NCBI GenBank assembly: GCA_002224055.1
Contig: AZLU01000064.1
Location: 86,163 to 150,162 of the forward strand
From: Pezizomycotina sp. ARF18
Lineage: Eukaryota > Ascomycota
DNA: 64,000 bases
Direction: 5' to 3'
The translations under genes and the position numbers were made by a program. A model generated the notes under the pieces. That model did no database searches. It was not told the origin of the DNA and saw only the letters and a program-made list of their open reading frames with translations. Numbering within the stretch: position 1 is the stretch's first letter; each line of letters opens with the position of its first letter. Of the stretch, positions 1-10,979 are shown piece by piece.

Positions 1-1066
1 ACTAGTATTTGCTGTGGCACTTCGCTTGATTAAGCTATAAGTATATGGCTTGGGGTCCTACACAAAGAAATGAAGAGAGATATCTCGATAAAGGGCTATT
101 TGATCCATCCCTAACGAAGGGGATTCCATCCCACAAAAGGAGCAACCGATAAATAATATCAAGACCATTTATTGTCACTCAGAGGCCCCTTCCTAACAGG
201 CTTATTGAAACTCGAGGGATTTCGTAATCGATCATAAATCGCGGAGGTCTGAAAGTGAACTCGCAGATTTGTAGCGTGTAGCTCTCTTATTTATCTTTGT
301 CCAATCTCTAGCCTAAAAATATATATATACATACATATTAACTCGCCATTCATTATTTTTATTTTATTTTTTTATTTTTTATTTTATTTATTTTTTTTTT
401 TGTCCAACGTCCTTAATTGCCGTATGGCCTGGAGTTCCTCCTCGATTGGAACTTAGAGGAGGCAGGGTCGATTTGCTCAGGGAAGATTGTTACTTAATTG
501 TTCTTCCACCATATAATTATCTATACCTATACAACTACTTCATATATACCAACTTACCTAAAGTACTAGTACCTATCATATACCTAGGTGCTCCATCCCT
601 GCAGACTTCATACAGAACGGTTATTTCGCTGAATGTATAAATGTGTATACATATACTTATGGTCTTAGGCCGTGTGCAAGAGAAAATCAAAAAAGATTTA
701 GCTTTGTTAGATATAGAAGAGAATCGCCTTTTTTTTTTTCTTTTTAACACAGCTATGCACTTAAAGCGCCTTTTAGAACTAGGTGGATACGTACTGCCCC
801 GTAGGCAGCCTTTTTCATACATCTTCGGACGATATTAATCGCTTAAAGCTTGTCAGGATGTATAGGTGGAGAGTACCTAGTGATCATTTGTCTCAGACGG
901 AAGTCGGGGGGAAGTCGGGGAGTTGAAAAAAAAAAAAAAAAATAAAGCTTCCCCCACTTTATTAAAACCTCTTCATGATCACTTCCACACAGTATTAGTG
1001 ATAGTACCCCGCTAGTTACCACTAACATACCATCTATCTCTGAGCATCGACGTTCAACAGTGTCAG
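1..1066. other. gene-free 5' stretch
   Basis: No coding region is supported here; open frames are under 100 codons and show no family motif. The sequence is AT-rich, with a T-rich tract around 350-403 and an A17 run at 926-942. A direct repeat of the form GGGAAGTCGGGGAG-like lies near 902-921. Confidence 0.6.
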
Positions 1067-1073
1067 TGACTCA
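1067..1073 (+). promoter_or_regulatory. GCN4/CPC1-type site TGACTCA (distal)
   Basis: A perfect TGACTCA lies about 755 bases upstream of the proposed rvt start. This is the consensus bound by the bZIP activators Gcn4 (yeast) and CPC1 (filamentous fungi) in general amino-acid control. A single 7-mer is weak evidence, but a second perfect copy lies at 1451. Function is inferred. Confidence 0.4.
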
Positions 1074-1395
1074 CGATACTTCACATTGATCTGCTATTGC
1101 TTCTTTTCTTTCTATTTTGTCTTCTGTCCTTTCTAGTACTACTATTCTAGTCGAAAGGACAAAAAAAGGGCTTAACTGTATATACATCCCTCTATCTCTG
1201 CTTTCAGGATTCACTCTTAACACCATTGTCCTACAAAACCCGCTATTACACAGCTTCAAAAAATCCTCAATTGACAAAGGGACGAAGTTGCTTGCTAGTT
1301 GCTTCTGCGCGGCGGACCTTAGTCCGGAGTATCTTCCCCGGAAGCTTCAAGCGCAGCAGAACTAGCTCCCAGGATTCACGCAAAAGCCTGATGTG

Positions 1396-1400
<5 letters not shown>

Positions 1401-1428
<28 letters not shown>
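1401..1428 (+). repeat. A28 homopolymer
   Basis: An uninterrupted run of 28 A lies between the two TGACTCA sites in the rvt upstream region. Runs of this kind recur across the window and here may act as a nucleosome-poor promoter element. That role is inference. Confidence 0.7.
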
Positions 1429-1431
<3 letters not shown>

Positions 1432-1450
1432 TTTGAGGTCTTTCTTTGTA

Positions 1451-1457
1451 TGACTCA
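1451..1457 (+). promoter_or_regulatory. GCN4/CPC1-type site TGACTCA (proximal)
   Basis: A second perfect TGACTCA, about 370 bases upstream of the rvt ATG at 1828 and just downstream of the A28 run. The position is typical for a fungal promoter element. With the copy at 1067 it suggests control by amino-acid starvation, which I recall being reported for the Neurospora rvt gene; I have not checked that. Confidence 0.45.
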
Positions 1458-1827
1458 ATCGTTCTTTTGAAATCCGGAGGCTCTTAATCTTTCTACTGGA
1501 TTCTGTCGTTTTGTACTGCGTCATTCTTTAGCTTTCTAACTTCTAGATATTTCAAATTTTGGGGTAGTTGGGGTTTCTATATAAACCTCACTTCCCTCCC
1601 CTCATCCGGAAGAAATGTTCAGAGCATCGATACCAATCTCTAGCAGACTCCTGCATATATGCAATAAATCACCTAGAAAATCAAAAACTATCGGTCCCAT
1701 TAACTTGGTCCCATAAATCACAACCATCTTCACCATCACGACTCCAAAAGTCGACATTTGCAAAGCTCATCTGCACCTCGCACTCTCATTACTCTACTGT
1801 AACTACATCTTCAGAAGTCACAGCAAC

Positions 1828-4595
1828 ATGGCTCCGGTAACAACAGCTCTAGCTCGGCTACAGCAGCCTTAGCGAGACCCTGCACGCTGTCACCTCCATC
1901 AAGCTCGGCGAACTCGCCCGCCAGAAGGACAGGCTTAACGAGCACTACACCCCAGTCCTCGAAAACCTACCCTCAAAGTCCTCCGAGAAGCTCAAGACCC
2001 TCTACGAAGCCCTCAGGAAGGCCAAGCGCCAAGAACATTGAGCTCAGCAGCGCCGAGGTTGACGTCTCGCAGGTTAAAAGCGTGCTCGCGGCGTCCGAAG
2101 CCGACCCTTCGATGGGGCCGAGGTGTACGAGACGCACTGCCGCGCCATAAATGCTGCGATCAGCAGGCGCAGAGGAAGTACGAGTACGCGTACTCTTCGG
2201 GAGCATTTTCAACGACTGGCTGAAGAGCGACGGCAAGACGGAGATGAACGAGTCCGAAGCTGCGAAGCCGATAGCCGCAAGTGAAGACGGCGAGGCGACC
2301 GAAGCGTATGAGGATACGGGCAGGCCGGAGCTGCAGAAGCAGAAGCAGTTCCTCGAAGCGACGATATTCGAGAAGCGCGAATCCGCGGACGCGGACGGTT
2401 GATACGCTACGTGGAAGCTCTGTTCCGTCGAATGAGCAGAAAAAGGTCGGTGCTGAGCCGAAGGATGGTTCGCTGGAGTGGATACGCCGCCGCTTGAAGG
2501 TCTTCGGCGATAAACTTCGCCAGGAAGAAGATATTAGCGTCAAGGACGTTAAGCAGAGCGTCCACAACCTTATGAGCGGAGATACGTTGTCCGACAGCAA
2601 GAGGGCGGCGTGCAAGGAGATCCTGCTGTCTGAGACTATCCTCTCCGAGATCGCCAACGTTCTCACATGACGCTGCGCAACATCGAAAACTGGGCCTGCC
2701 GCAGGACGAATCAACGTCAATTTCCGCCGCCAGCTGAACGGCAAGTACAGGGCATACCTCGATGCCGCCCTCATCGACGCCATCTTCCTGCAGCACGTTG
2801 GCGTCGCGTGGGTATCGAGCTTCGGTACGTGCTTTCGGTAGTTCTCACTTCCGAAGTCGGCTGGAAGAAGCCGAGGACCCTCTCGATGCCAGGAAGATTG
2901 AGCTGCGCAAGCAAATGCTCGGCGAGAGCCACTACGCCTCGAAAAGTCTCAGGCGTAAGAGGGAGGCTGAGTTCAGGGATCAGTTCTTCATGACGATGTG
3001 CCGGAAAACCTGTACGATTTCCGCAACTACAGGGAGGACGGCGCGGAGGAGTCTGATGACGAGGCGTACAGTCGTAAGAACCGCCGCGGTGGGAACAATA
3101 CCGCCGGGTACAAGGATGCGCGCGCCGGAGGTCAAGCAGCGGCTCCTGCAGAGAATCCTGTGCGACGTTCAGAAGACGCAGGCGATCGACCCGAAGGCGC
3201 CATGACTGTCGTGCACGTCGACCTCGAGCAGTACGGCCCGTCGATCTCCACGAGGTCATGCTGGCGCTCTGCGAGTTTGCCGTATCCAAGAGGAGTGGAT
3301 CACCTTCTTCAAGGCCTTCCTGAGCGTCCCCTCGAAGATGTCTGAGAACGAGGACCCGCGGATCAGGAAGTGCGGTGTTCCAATCAACCACAGCTTGAGT
3401 TCTATGCTCTCGGAGTACATTCTCTTCTTCCTTGAGGCGGCGGGAACCGCAAGACGGAAGGGAAGCTGCAGATGGTCAGGCTGCACGACGACTTTTGGTT
3501 CTGGTCGACGGACGAGAAGCTCTGCCAGACGGTTGGCAGACGCTGCGGGAGTTTGCCGACCTCGCAGGTCTCAACTGGAACGTCGAGAAGAGCGGAAGCG
3601 TCAAGATTACCTCGGATGCACTGAAGGAATCACCAGGGCGCGAAACCGCTACCGCAGTCGCCCGTCAAGTGGGGTTTCCTGTGCCTCCACGGCGACGGTA
3701 TCTGGAGGATCAGCAGGGAAATGGTCGACGAGCACATCACAGAAATGAAGCGGCAGCTCAAGTCCCAGCGCAGCATCTAGGCTTCATCAAGGCCTATAAC
3801 CGGTACATGCTCTTCTTCGTCCAGAACTTCGCCGCCGCAGAACCCGCGCGCGCGTTCGGCCTGCAGCATGTCAACCAGGCCATCGCGGAGCTGAACTACA
3901 TCCACGCCAACTTGTTCTCCGACGCCAGCGTCTTCGAGGAAGTCCGCGGCTTGATCCGGGACAAGTTCCCGAACAACAAGGAGCACCACATCCTCGACTC
4001 GTGGATTTACTCCCCATGGCGCTCGGCGCCTCGGCGTGAAAAACTACATGCTCGACCTGCATGCCTACAGGAAAGCTACGAGCGGAGAAGAACTCGTCCA
4101 GAAGGCTCACATTCGCAGACTGCGTCGAGGCGGACAAGAAGGCCTACGAACGCTTGAAAAAGACGTGGGACGAGCGCCTCGAGTACCCCAAGATCGACCA
4201 CCTCATACCCGAATCCGACTACGAAAACGTCAAGACGATCTACGGCACCACCAAGCGCAAGCCGTTCTTCATGACCTTCGACGAGTACATCCTCGGAAGG
4301 GAGACGTACGCGGGTAACTGGTGGTCAGAAGTATGGACAGGCTCGCCGCCGCACCCGCACCGGCCGAGCCCGTCGCTCCGGAGAAGGTGAGGAGGAATCT
4401 GCGCGCCGATTCGAGCGAGATTAAACCGCTGCACAGGGACTGGGACAGCAACAATTGCTACTGGCAGTGGATGCTGAGCCTCTACGGCCCGCAACTGCTC
4501 GACGAGTTTGGCCGCTTCGACTTTTTGGATAAGAAGCTGATCCCGCTGGCATGATCGACTCGTTTAACAGCAAGAAGATCAAGTGGGACCAGTAA
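1828..4595 (+). CDS. rvt: rvt, domesticated cellular reverse-transcriptase gene (frameshifted copy)
   Basis: Member of the single-copy rvt class of reverse-transcriptase-related cellular genes known from fungi, rotifers and some bacteria; these are not mobile elements and their biological role is unsettled. The start at 1828 follows a purine-rich context (CAACATGGC) and leads into a charged, probably coiled-coil N-terminus (LSETLHAVTSIKLGEL, QKDRLNEHY). RT motifs are visible: motif A VHVDLEQYGPSI with Asp codon 3220-3222; motif B CGVPINHSLSSMLSEY near 3370; motif C RLHDDFWFW with Asp codons 3487-3492. All three catalytic aspartates are present. Downstream are GDGIWRISREMV and FMTFDEYI. The last codons read KKIKWDQ before TAA at 4593. 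The length, about 920 codons, is plausible for the fungal class. At least a dozen single-base indels break the frame, for example a short T run near 2212 and a C run near 3250, while conserved blocks continue across them. I favour sequence errors over a decayed gene, because the motifs are intact. Flanks carry no LTR or endonuclease. Confidence 0.82.
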
Positions 4596-4682
4596 TTCAT
4601 ACATCTACTAAGAATGGTATCATGGAGGAGGAGTGAAGTCGATACGTCTTCTCAATAGGCGTTGTATATTATCATTTGCATC

Positions 4683-4760
4683 TTTTTTTTTTTTTTTTTT
4701 TTTTAGGGGTTTTCATTGCATCTCTACACTAGCAAAAGAAGGAGTTTGGGGGGGGGGGGG
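4683..4760 (+). repeat. T22 run followed by G13 run
   Basis: T22 occupies 4683-4704 and a run of 13 G occupies 4748-4760, about 90-165 bases after the rvt stop. No gene is seen from here to 5512. The T run could lie in the rvt 3' untranslated region. Confidence 0.6.
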
Positions 4761-5142
4761 AATAAAAGGGACGTCTTTGTGTATTTTGGAACAATTCCAC
4801 TCATAGAAAGAATAATCATGTATATTATTATTAGATACCAAACCACTCTCGTCGAAAGAACAGGGAGACCGAGGATATATTTAACGGAATATCGAGATCT
4901 CCACGTTTCAAAAAAGTAGAGCATCTACTTCTTGTAATATAATACTGTGCGAAAGAAAATGCGACGTGACTTGAATTTCGCCTTCATGGGATATAGAGCT
5001 GGAAAAGAAAGGGTATAATGATTGATAATGTGCTTGCAAGTGGTATACAGGACAAATTTTGGTCCGTTTCTCTTCTGACCTCCAGAGGACCCCCCTAGTT
5101 TAAAAGAAGGGTTCACGGCAGGTATTCCCTCATTCTGGTTAT

Positions 5143-5160
5143 TATATATATATATATATA
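5143..5160 (+). repeat. (TA)9 microsatellite
   Basis: Nine TA units in an AT-rich intergenic stretch. A T24 run lies further on at 5292-5315. Nothing else is recognisable between 4761 and 5512. Confidence 0.8.
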
Positions 5161-5512
5161 TCTGATTTTCTGCACAGGTGAGAAGACATTTCGTAGAGAG
5201 CCATCAACGAAAATTACATATATACTTCATATTAATACTGAAATTTATTTATTTTTACCTTTCTAACTATTAATACATTTCTTCAAGCTTATTTTTTTTT
5301 TTTTTTTTTTTTTTTGTTTTCATTTCATTTCATTTCTTTTCTTTCCTTCTTCAAGTCCAAGATGGCGCTAAATTAGCTTCTAACTTTGTTTCGTTTCGAT
5401 CACCGCACGTCCAATACCGCACCAATCCTCCGATCATGACGTGGTTTCGGAGGAGATTTAGCTTCAAGGTTCATGTAAACCATTTTCAACCCTCCGCTTC
5501 AACCAAGAAACG

Positions 5513-5668
5513 GCCGTTGTCGTATAATGGTTAGTACACCACGGTAAATACCCCCGCCTCCTCCGTTCAATTCTCGGATCGTGCAATTCGAATTCTAACA
5601 AATTATCCAGTTGTGGCAATCATCGATTGAAAACCGTGGCAATACAGGTTCGATTCCTGTCAACGGCA
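5513..5668 (+). tRNA. split tRNA-like gene, anticodon unresolved
   Basis: Acceptor strands GCCGTTG (5513-5519) and CAACGGC (5661-5667) pair perfectly over 7 bp, with discriminator A at 5668. The D arm is GTAT (5522-5525)/GTAC (5534-5537) around a GG-containing loop. The T arm is ACAGG-TTCGATT-CCTGT, and GGTTCGATTCC is a perfect B box. The anticodon-stem halves CCACG (5539-5543) and CGTGG (5635-5639) are separated by 91 nt instead of 7, implying an insert of about 84 nt. Read at the canonical intron position (after base 37), the anticodon would be AAA, which is very unusual. The halves extend to 7 bp (CCACGGT/ACCGTGG), so the loop cannot be assigned. The D arm resembles fungal His, Asp and Glu tRNAs. 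It may be an intron-bearing tRNA with a base error or a tRNA pseudogene; a Pol III-type T run follows. Confidence 0.6.
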
Positions 5669-5681
5669 TACTCGAATATGC

Positions 5682-5694
5682 TTTTTTTTTTTTT
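5682..5694 (+). terminator. RNA polymerase III T13 terminator
   Basis: Thirteen T residues begin 14 bases after the tRNA-like discriminator base. A run of four or more T close behind a tRNA is the usual Pol III stop signal. Because T runs are common in this window, the position rather than the length supports the call. Confidence 0.6.
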
Positions 5695-5757
5695 CTTCCT
5701 CGTTCGATTATATAGTTAAGAGATGTTAGGAGGAAATTCCTTCTCTCTTTTTGCTTC

Positions 5758-5834
5758 ATATATATTGGCCAGTCTGGGACCCTACGAAGTAGTGACTATA
5801 TATTGGCCTAGTATCCCCTCCGAAGTAGTATATA
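5758..5834 (+). repeat. imperfect tandem duplication, two copies of about 38 bp
   Basis: Two neighbouring copies each begin ATATATTGGCC and end CGAAGTAGT, with diverged centres. No coding content. Confidence 0.6.
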
Positions 5835-5840
5835 TTTATA

Positions 5841-5867
5841 TTTTTTTAAAAAAAAAAAAAAAAAAAA
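5841..5867. repeat. T7-A20 junction run
   Basis: A T run passes directly into a longer A run. The same T-to-A arrangement occurs at 20509, 27180, 56708 and 59934. Confidence 0.8.
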
Positions 5868-5869
5868 GA

Positions 5870-8800
5870 ATAGGGAAAAAGTAAAGCTAACACGAGCGAG
5901 GGTATTATTCTAGGAATAGCGTACGATCTTTTGCGCTGAGTGTTCAAGGAGAAATCGCGGTGCGCACCGTACTATCGTGGAATAGCAATCGTTTGGGGGC
6001 GCTCTCCGCTACCAATGTATACACACTATATGGCATTTAAAAGCCCTGTTGAGGATGAGTGCACAGGGTTGCAACAGCCAGCATATAAAGTACATTTTGG
6101 TTACTACTAACTTTTTAGCGAATCACTATAATGCAAGCGAGGCGCTTAAAGAGGGAATCAAGGACGTAGCGATCTACCCATAGTTTACGTAGTCACATTG
6201 CGTTTGATGCGGTACGAATATTTACTATAATTCTTCGTAGCGCCAGTTTTCCGATGCCTCTATAGAGAAGTGCATCAAAGGTCTAGCGTACATGAACACT
6301 CACACAAAACGTATGCACGTGTGATCCCCATTCTTCTTGAAAGTCCCATAAACCACTTAAAGTATGCTGGTATAGAGGGATAAACATGCTCAATAATGGT
6401 ATGATGCACTACTGGAATTGATATACCCTAACCATTCAGCCACTACGCGTAGCGAATGCAGACGCGACATAGACGTTTACTAGTACGTTATAAGTGGAGT
6501 TGACGTTCCTAGACCCATTACACAAAAGCAGCAATCACGATACGAGAATCTTCCTATCGGGTATCTGCCGAGAGCAGAGGCTGCTAACGACTTATATCTC
6601 TCGTATTGGAAGAGTTTATGTACACAAACTTCAGTATGCAGGGGAACGTAACTAGGATCCGTCCATGTGATATTTTGGAAGAAATAAGTAGCGCTTAATT
6701 AACCTTCGTTTGGAAGCCCTGGTATTAGACTGCCAGATCCACCGATGACTCCTCGAAATTATCGCGCAAGAAATGAGGAAAGTACAATATTTTTTAGGCT
6801 AAACTACACCGTAAATGCTAACGCGACAGTTATGGAAACGATTCCGGTTACAAGTTGAAAAAACTACCGCTCAATAGATGCTCAGGATGAAGGAGACTTA
6901 TATTATATAGCACACGCACACACACGCACACACAGACCGCTTAAACATATGTTTAGGATCAAGCATCGATCGATGCGAGATGCAAAGATATATCCCTGGA
7001 CTCTCCACACACCTTAACCAGCAAAAAAATCGCAGCGTACGGGCCGTATCCTCAAGGCTAATTTTTTCATATTTGAAATATTTATCCGATATCTTTCTGT
7101 TTCCCGCAGCAACAGTTGAAATGTACGCCCCACCCGCACATGATAAACGGTAAATGATCTACGGTCTATAACTTCTGGACTCTGTTTAGGATATTGCAGA
7201 ACCGAACCTCAAAAGAAGCATATACGTAGTTCGTGAATAACTAAGTTTTAAGGTATATGTATAGTGACTACAAATACCTAGTGGGACTTACACGGAATCG
7301 TACCATACGATACGAGACATTCACGACCGCTTCTCTAAGGCGTCTACATGAACGGATGATCTATTCTGGATCCATAGATCAATACGTATATTCTGAGAGC
7401 TACATAGAAAGGTAAAGAAACGAAAAAGAACCAGAATTGTGGCCAATATATATATATATATATATATAGCATATCGACCCGAAGTCACAGTTCTTTTATG
7501 TTTCTATTTTCTCGACCTTCCCAACTCGATTGTCTACTTCACACCACAGCGGAGACATATATGAAGCCGGACGACTTTTATTTGCCCTAAAAGATTTCAA
7601 AATATGACAAATACCCTTTTCGAACGTCAACGCTGCGAAACAATTCATACGTTGTCGAGGCCCTGAAGGACCGATGAACCACGCAAATCGAGATAGGCTA
7701 TTACCAATGAGAACCAATGTGCATTTACAGGTATTAGAAGAGCTCGACTGGATTTATCCTGGCGCCACCGTTCCGTACCCTAATAAATAGGGGCCCTGTC
7801 ACCGCCAGATGCGACAGATAGCTAGCTATGCTATGTCATGCTGTGCTATCAGCCCATCGTTGTGGTCTGTGACTCCGGCCTGAAAGCTACATAGCCCTCT
7901 CATAAGTGCGAAAGCATCCGCAGTAATCATTTAAAAAGAATATATGTACCCTATCAGTCTCGGTTTACGCTTTCGCCCATTTCGACCTAACTCGATAAGG
8001 AGGCAGACTGCTACTCTCGCTACTAAATGAAGCAGAAGCCATAATACAAATAAATTTGTTTTTTGAATCAATATTATCCACGCACAAACTATGACTTGTA
8101 GCCCACGATATTGTACGATCATACTATCCGCATGAATTGGACATTACACTGTTACATGCGTCAGGTGATTACAACGCTAGGTGGAACATAAAGCTCTGCC
8201 ATTCTCCGAAGCTTCACGTATGAAGTGCATATATTTCCGTTCATACATGAGTCGCGATCTAAGAGATCGTTCAACATGAACGACAACAATATACACGACG
8301 CCTGGAAAGCTTAGTCAATGCAGCATGTAATTTGTCAGAATCGAAGAAAGAGATAAGGCACCAGACTGCTTAGGTCAAGTAGGCTACCATTACGTATCAG
8401 GAATATATCGAGCGTTTGTAGTGAGAGGCGAATAAGCATCGAGGGCTCCGTTAAAGCGCATGTACATATATCAGTTATGAGTTGAACAATCCAATCGCCA
8501 AAACTCACCAGTAGCTGATTTGAATGTTATACCGGTAATCCTAATACTCAGCTGATCTCGTGAAACCTTTTCACCGATTCCTTGATCGATCCTTCAAAAT
8601 TGTATTCATGTATGTAGCTTCCTCAGCTAATTCTTAAGCAATTACCCAGTAAAGTTGAATAGTGCACTAGTCTCGAGAACGATCAGGGTATTGTAGATAT
8701 CTGGCGACATATGGTCTTTGAGATTTGAGGCCCCTCTTTTTTCTGTTTTGTGAATCAAGTATCGAGCGTTAGCTGTTGGTGATGCTTTTTAGTGGTTTCT

Positions 8801-8890
8801 AACATATCACGATTGTTGAACTTCAGGAAATTCAAACTCCCAACAACCCGTTTCGTTTTCTAAGACAAACAAATAAGAAAATAAAATTGC
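5870..8890. other. gene-free AT-rich block with RIP-like dinucleotide bias
   Basis: No open frame above about 75 codons and no family motif on either strand over 3 kb. A hand count of the 60 bases from 6181 gives 9 TA against about 6 AT, and 5 CA+TG against 9 AC+GT, in the direction expected after repeat-induced point mutation, whereas coding sequence at 42301 gives 7 CA+TG against 5 AC+GT. CG is not depleted. Simple repeats inside are a CA-type repeat with G interruptions at 6911-6934 and alternating AT at 7446-7468. Likely decayed repeat DNA; the original element is not recognisable. Confidence 0.45.
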
Positions 8891-10979
8891 TAAATAAAAA
8901 TGATTGCATTCGTTTCTTTCTCTTTTCTTTTTGGTCTATGTATTGTTTTTCTTTTGGAGAAAATTCCTTCTCAATCATTCCACGCCAGCTTTTCACACCT
9001 TACTACCAGACCATGCAGCCGCACTTTGATTGTTGAACTTTCGCCGTCTGATGTTGTACGCCCCGTTGACAAGTCAGAGGAAGCATGGGTGAGGGGTTGA
9101 AATTCCAAGACTGCGGTGCCACGAGGCCCAAGAGACATTGCGGCGGGACTGCGGCGGGACATACCGCACGGGGGATCTGCCAAAAAAACGTCATGAGACA
9201 GCGCACAAATCCCGCTTCTTGTGTTCCGTGATACAAAACGCATCTCAACGTACGGAGATCCGGGAGCCGCCCTGTTGAATCCTTTGTGTCTCCCGAGAAC
9301 CGACGATATCCCCTCAAGCCCTTCATTGCTCAATTATGGATCCCAATTGACGGAAAGAAGATGGACGCGTGGTTCCGAAAGCAGTCGTTAAGTCTGTTGA
9401 CGGCCATTTTTTTTTTTTTCGATCTTACAAAAAACGGCTTTGTATCGGCGTTATACGGTCTCGGGAGTCACTCGCCTAAATGGGCCGTGGCGCTCTAATG
9501 GACGGCCACGTATCACGGGGATGGGATTCGACGGGCAAAAATAGTAAGGGAAATAGCAATTGAACAAAGGGAATATCCTTACTGACAATCCATTTTGTGG
9601 TCTACACTTTCTTTATGAATTTCTACTGGGTTTCTGGGCCATTTGGATTGATTTGAAGATGACCTGATTCCCTGGCTTTCAACCTTCCCATCGGATAGGC
9701 TGGCCCAGGTTGTTCTCCAAAAGGGCGAAAATAACCAACGAGAGGCTGCATATACCTTGCATTAGCTTCCCCAACTGCCAGCTAGCATGTTGTGGGAAAA
9801 GGGAAAAAAGCAACGAACTTCCCAGTCTGAACTCAACGAACCAGAGCGGCGATATTTACGATCTCCATATCGATAAGATTCTGCCATTTTCAATCAATCG
9901 GAGTAAGAACAATATCGCTTGAGCCCATGTGGTTTTTGAGCGTCTTTCTGCTATCGTCAAATTCAGCCCCAGAGGGGGATTTCTGAGCAATTTTTAATAT
10001 CGCTCTTGCTGACAGTTTAAGAAGCCTAGTCGTTTCATTCATATTAATGCCTCTATATCTACGATTGACAAGATGTGTCCAGCAGAGCAGATAATTGGCA
10101 CTCCTGGGGGTGTCCCACACGACTCAGGAACCTCAAAACTGTTACTAAATAGAGATTCGATTACCTATAGGAATATCTATCTGTACGAATACTGTACACT
10201 GAGCTGGTAGATTGCCTAGTACAGAAAATAATCTAGACCCACAGCGTACTACTTGCATTGCAAGCAAGGTAAGTACAATAATCGAATGTCGTTAGTATAA
10301 CGACAGTTAGCATGCCTATTCTTTTCTGGCATTTATTCCATGCAGTGTATCTGGCGGCATTTCTGTGGACAAGGTCAGACCTTACCTTTTTCTTACATGG
10401 TTCATTGCCAGCCAACGCGACGCCAGAGCTGTATATCGCCGTGGCATTGCGTTTAGAGACGATCGAGTAGTTTCTTTTCTTTCCTTTTCTTTCCTTTTGT
10501 TCTCCCTTGATTGATCAATGATCCGCAGTGTGAGGGGTTCTCTACCATCGTGTACTTCCAGTTGTCCAAATTATATAAGACTCCTCCCGCGTGGGAGGAG
10601 TATCCGTTATCTCCAATCCCTCACGAGATACATCTACATTTCGCTTCCGACAAAACTTCTGAAAAAACCCAAGGCTACTTCAAGTCAGCTGCAGTAACTC
10701 TTTTTAGCTCTTACTCCACGTTTCTCAACTCCATTGCTCAATTGCAAGGTATACTGCTTTTGCCGTCGCATACGCTGTCTCAAACCTACTTGGTGAGCTC
10801 TCTTTGTTCTTTGCCTTCCCGTCTATTAAATTTTTCATATGATCATGAAGAAAACCGGTGTACTGACGATTTTTTAAATTACCTTCAAGCTTGAATCGGA
10901 GCTCCACGTAGTTAAGCTACCCCATATTTCAAAAACTCAAAAATCATCTATATATACCTCCTGTCGTAGCCCTTCAACC
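8891..10979. other. gene-poor stretch, nothing recognised
   Basis: Base composition is more balanced than in the preceding block and several open frames reach 100-127 codons (for example 8971-9333 on the minus strand and 10511-10894 on the plus strand). None shows a domain, repeat or fungal family motif I recognise. A 10-bp direct duplication (GCGGCGGGAC type) sits at 9139-9161 and a perfect GC-rich hairpin at 10580-10601. A pyrimidine tract around 10470-10500 could belong to a promoter. Confidence 0.4.
10580..10601. repeat. perfect 9-bp hairpin, loop GCGT
   Basis: ACTCCTCCC pairs with GGGAGGAGT across the 4-nt loop GCGT. It lies about 400 bases upstream of the small membrane-protein gene at 10980. 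No downstream T run makes a Pol III terminator reading likely. Function unknown. Confidence 0.7.

Noticed and set aside
1828-4595. rvt frame breaks as programmed ribosomal frameshifting
   Set aside because: More than a dozen changes in one gene and similar changes in unrelated genes rule out programmed sites; known slippery sites are not seen at the changes.
1828-4595. rvt region as a LINE or LTR retrotransposon
   Set aside because: No endonuclease, integrase, RNase H, gag-like region, terminal repeats or poly(A)-flanked target duplication; the motif C context LHDDFWFW fits rvt.
8971-9333. Overlapping 120- and 107-codon minus-strand frames
   Set aside because: No recognisable domain, no splice-site context and no neighbouring coding evidence.
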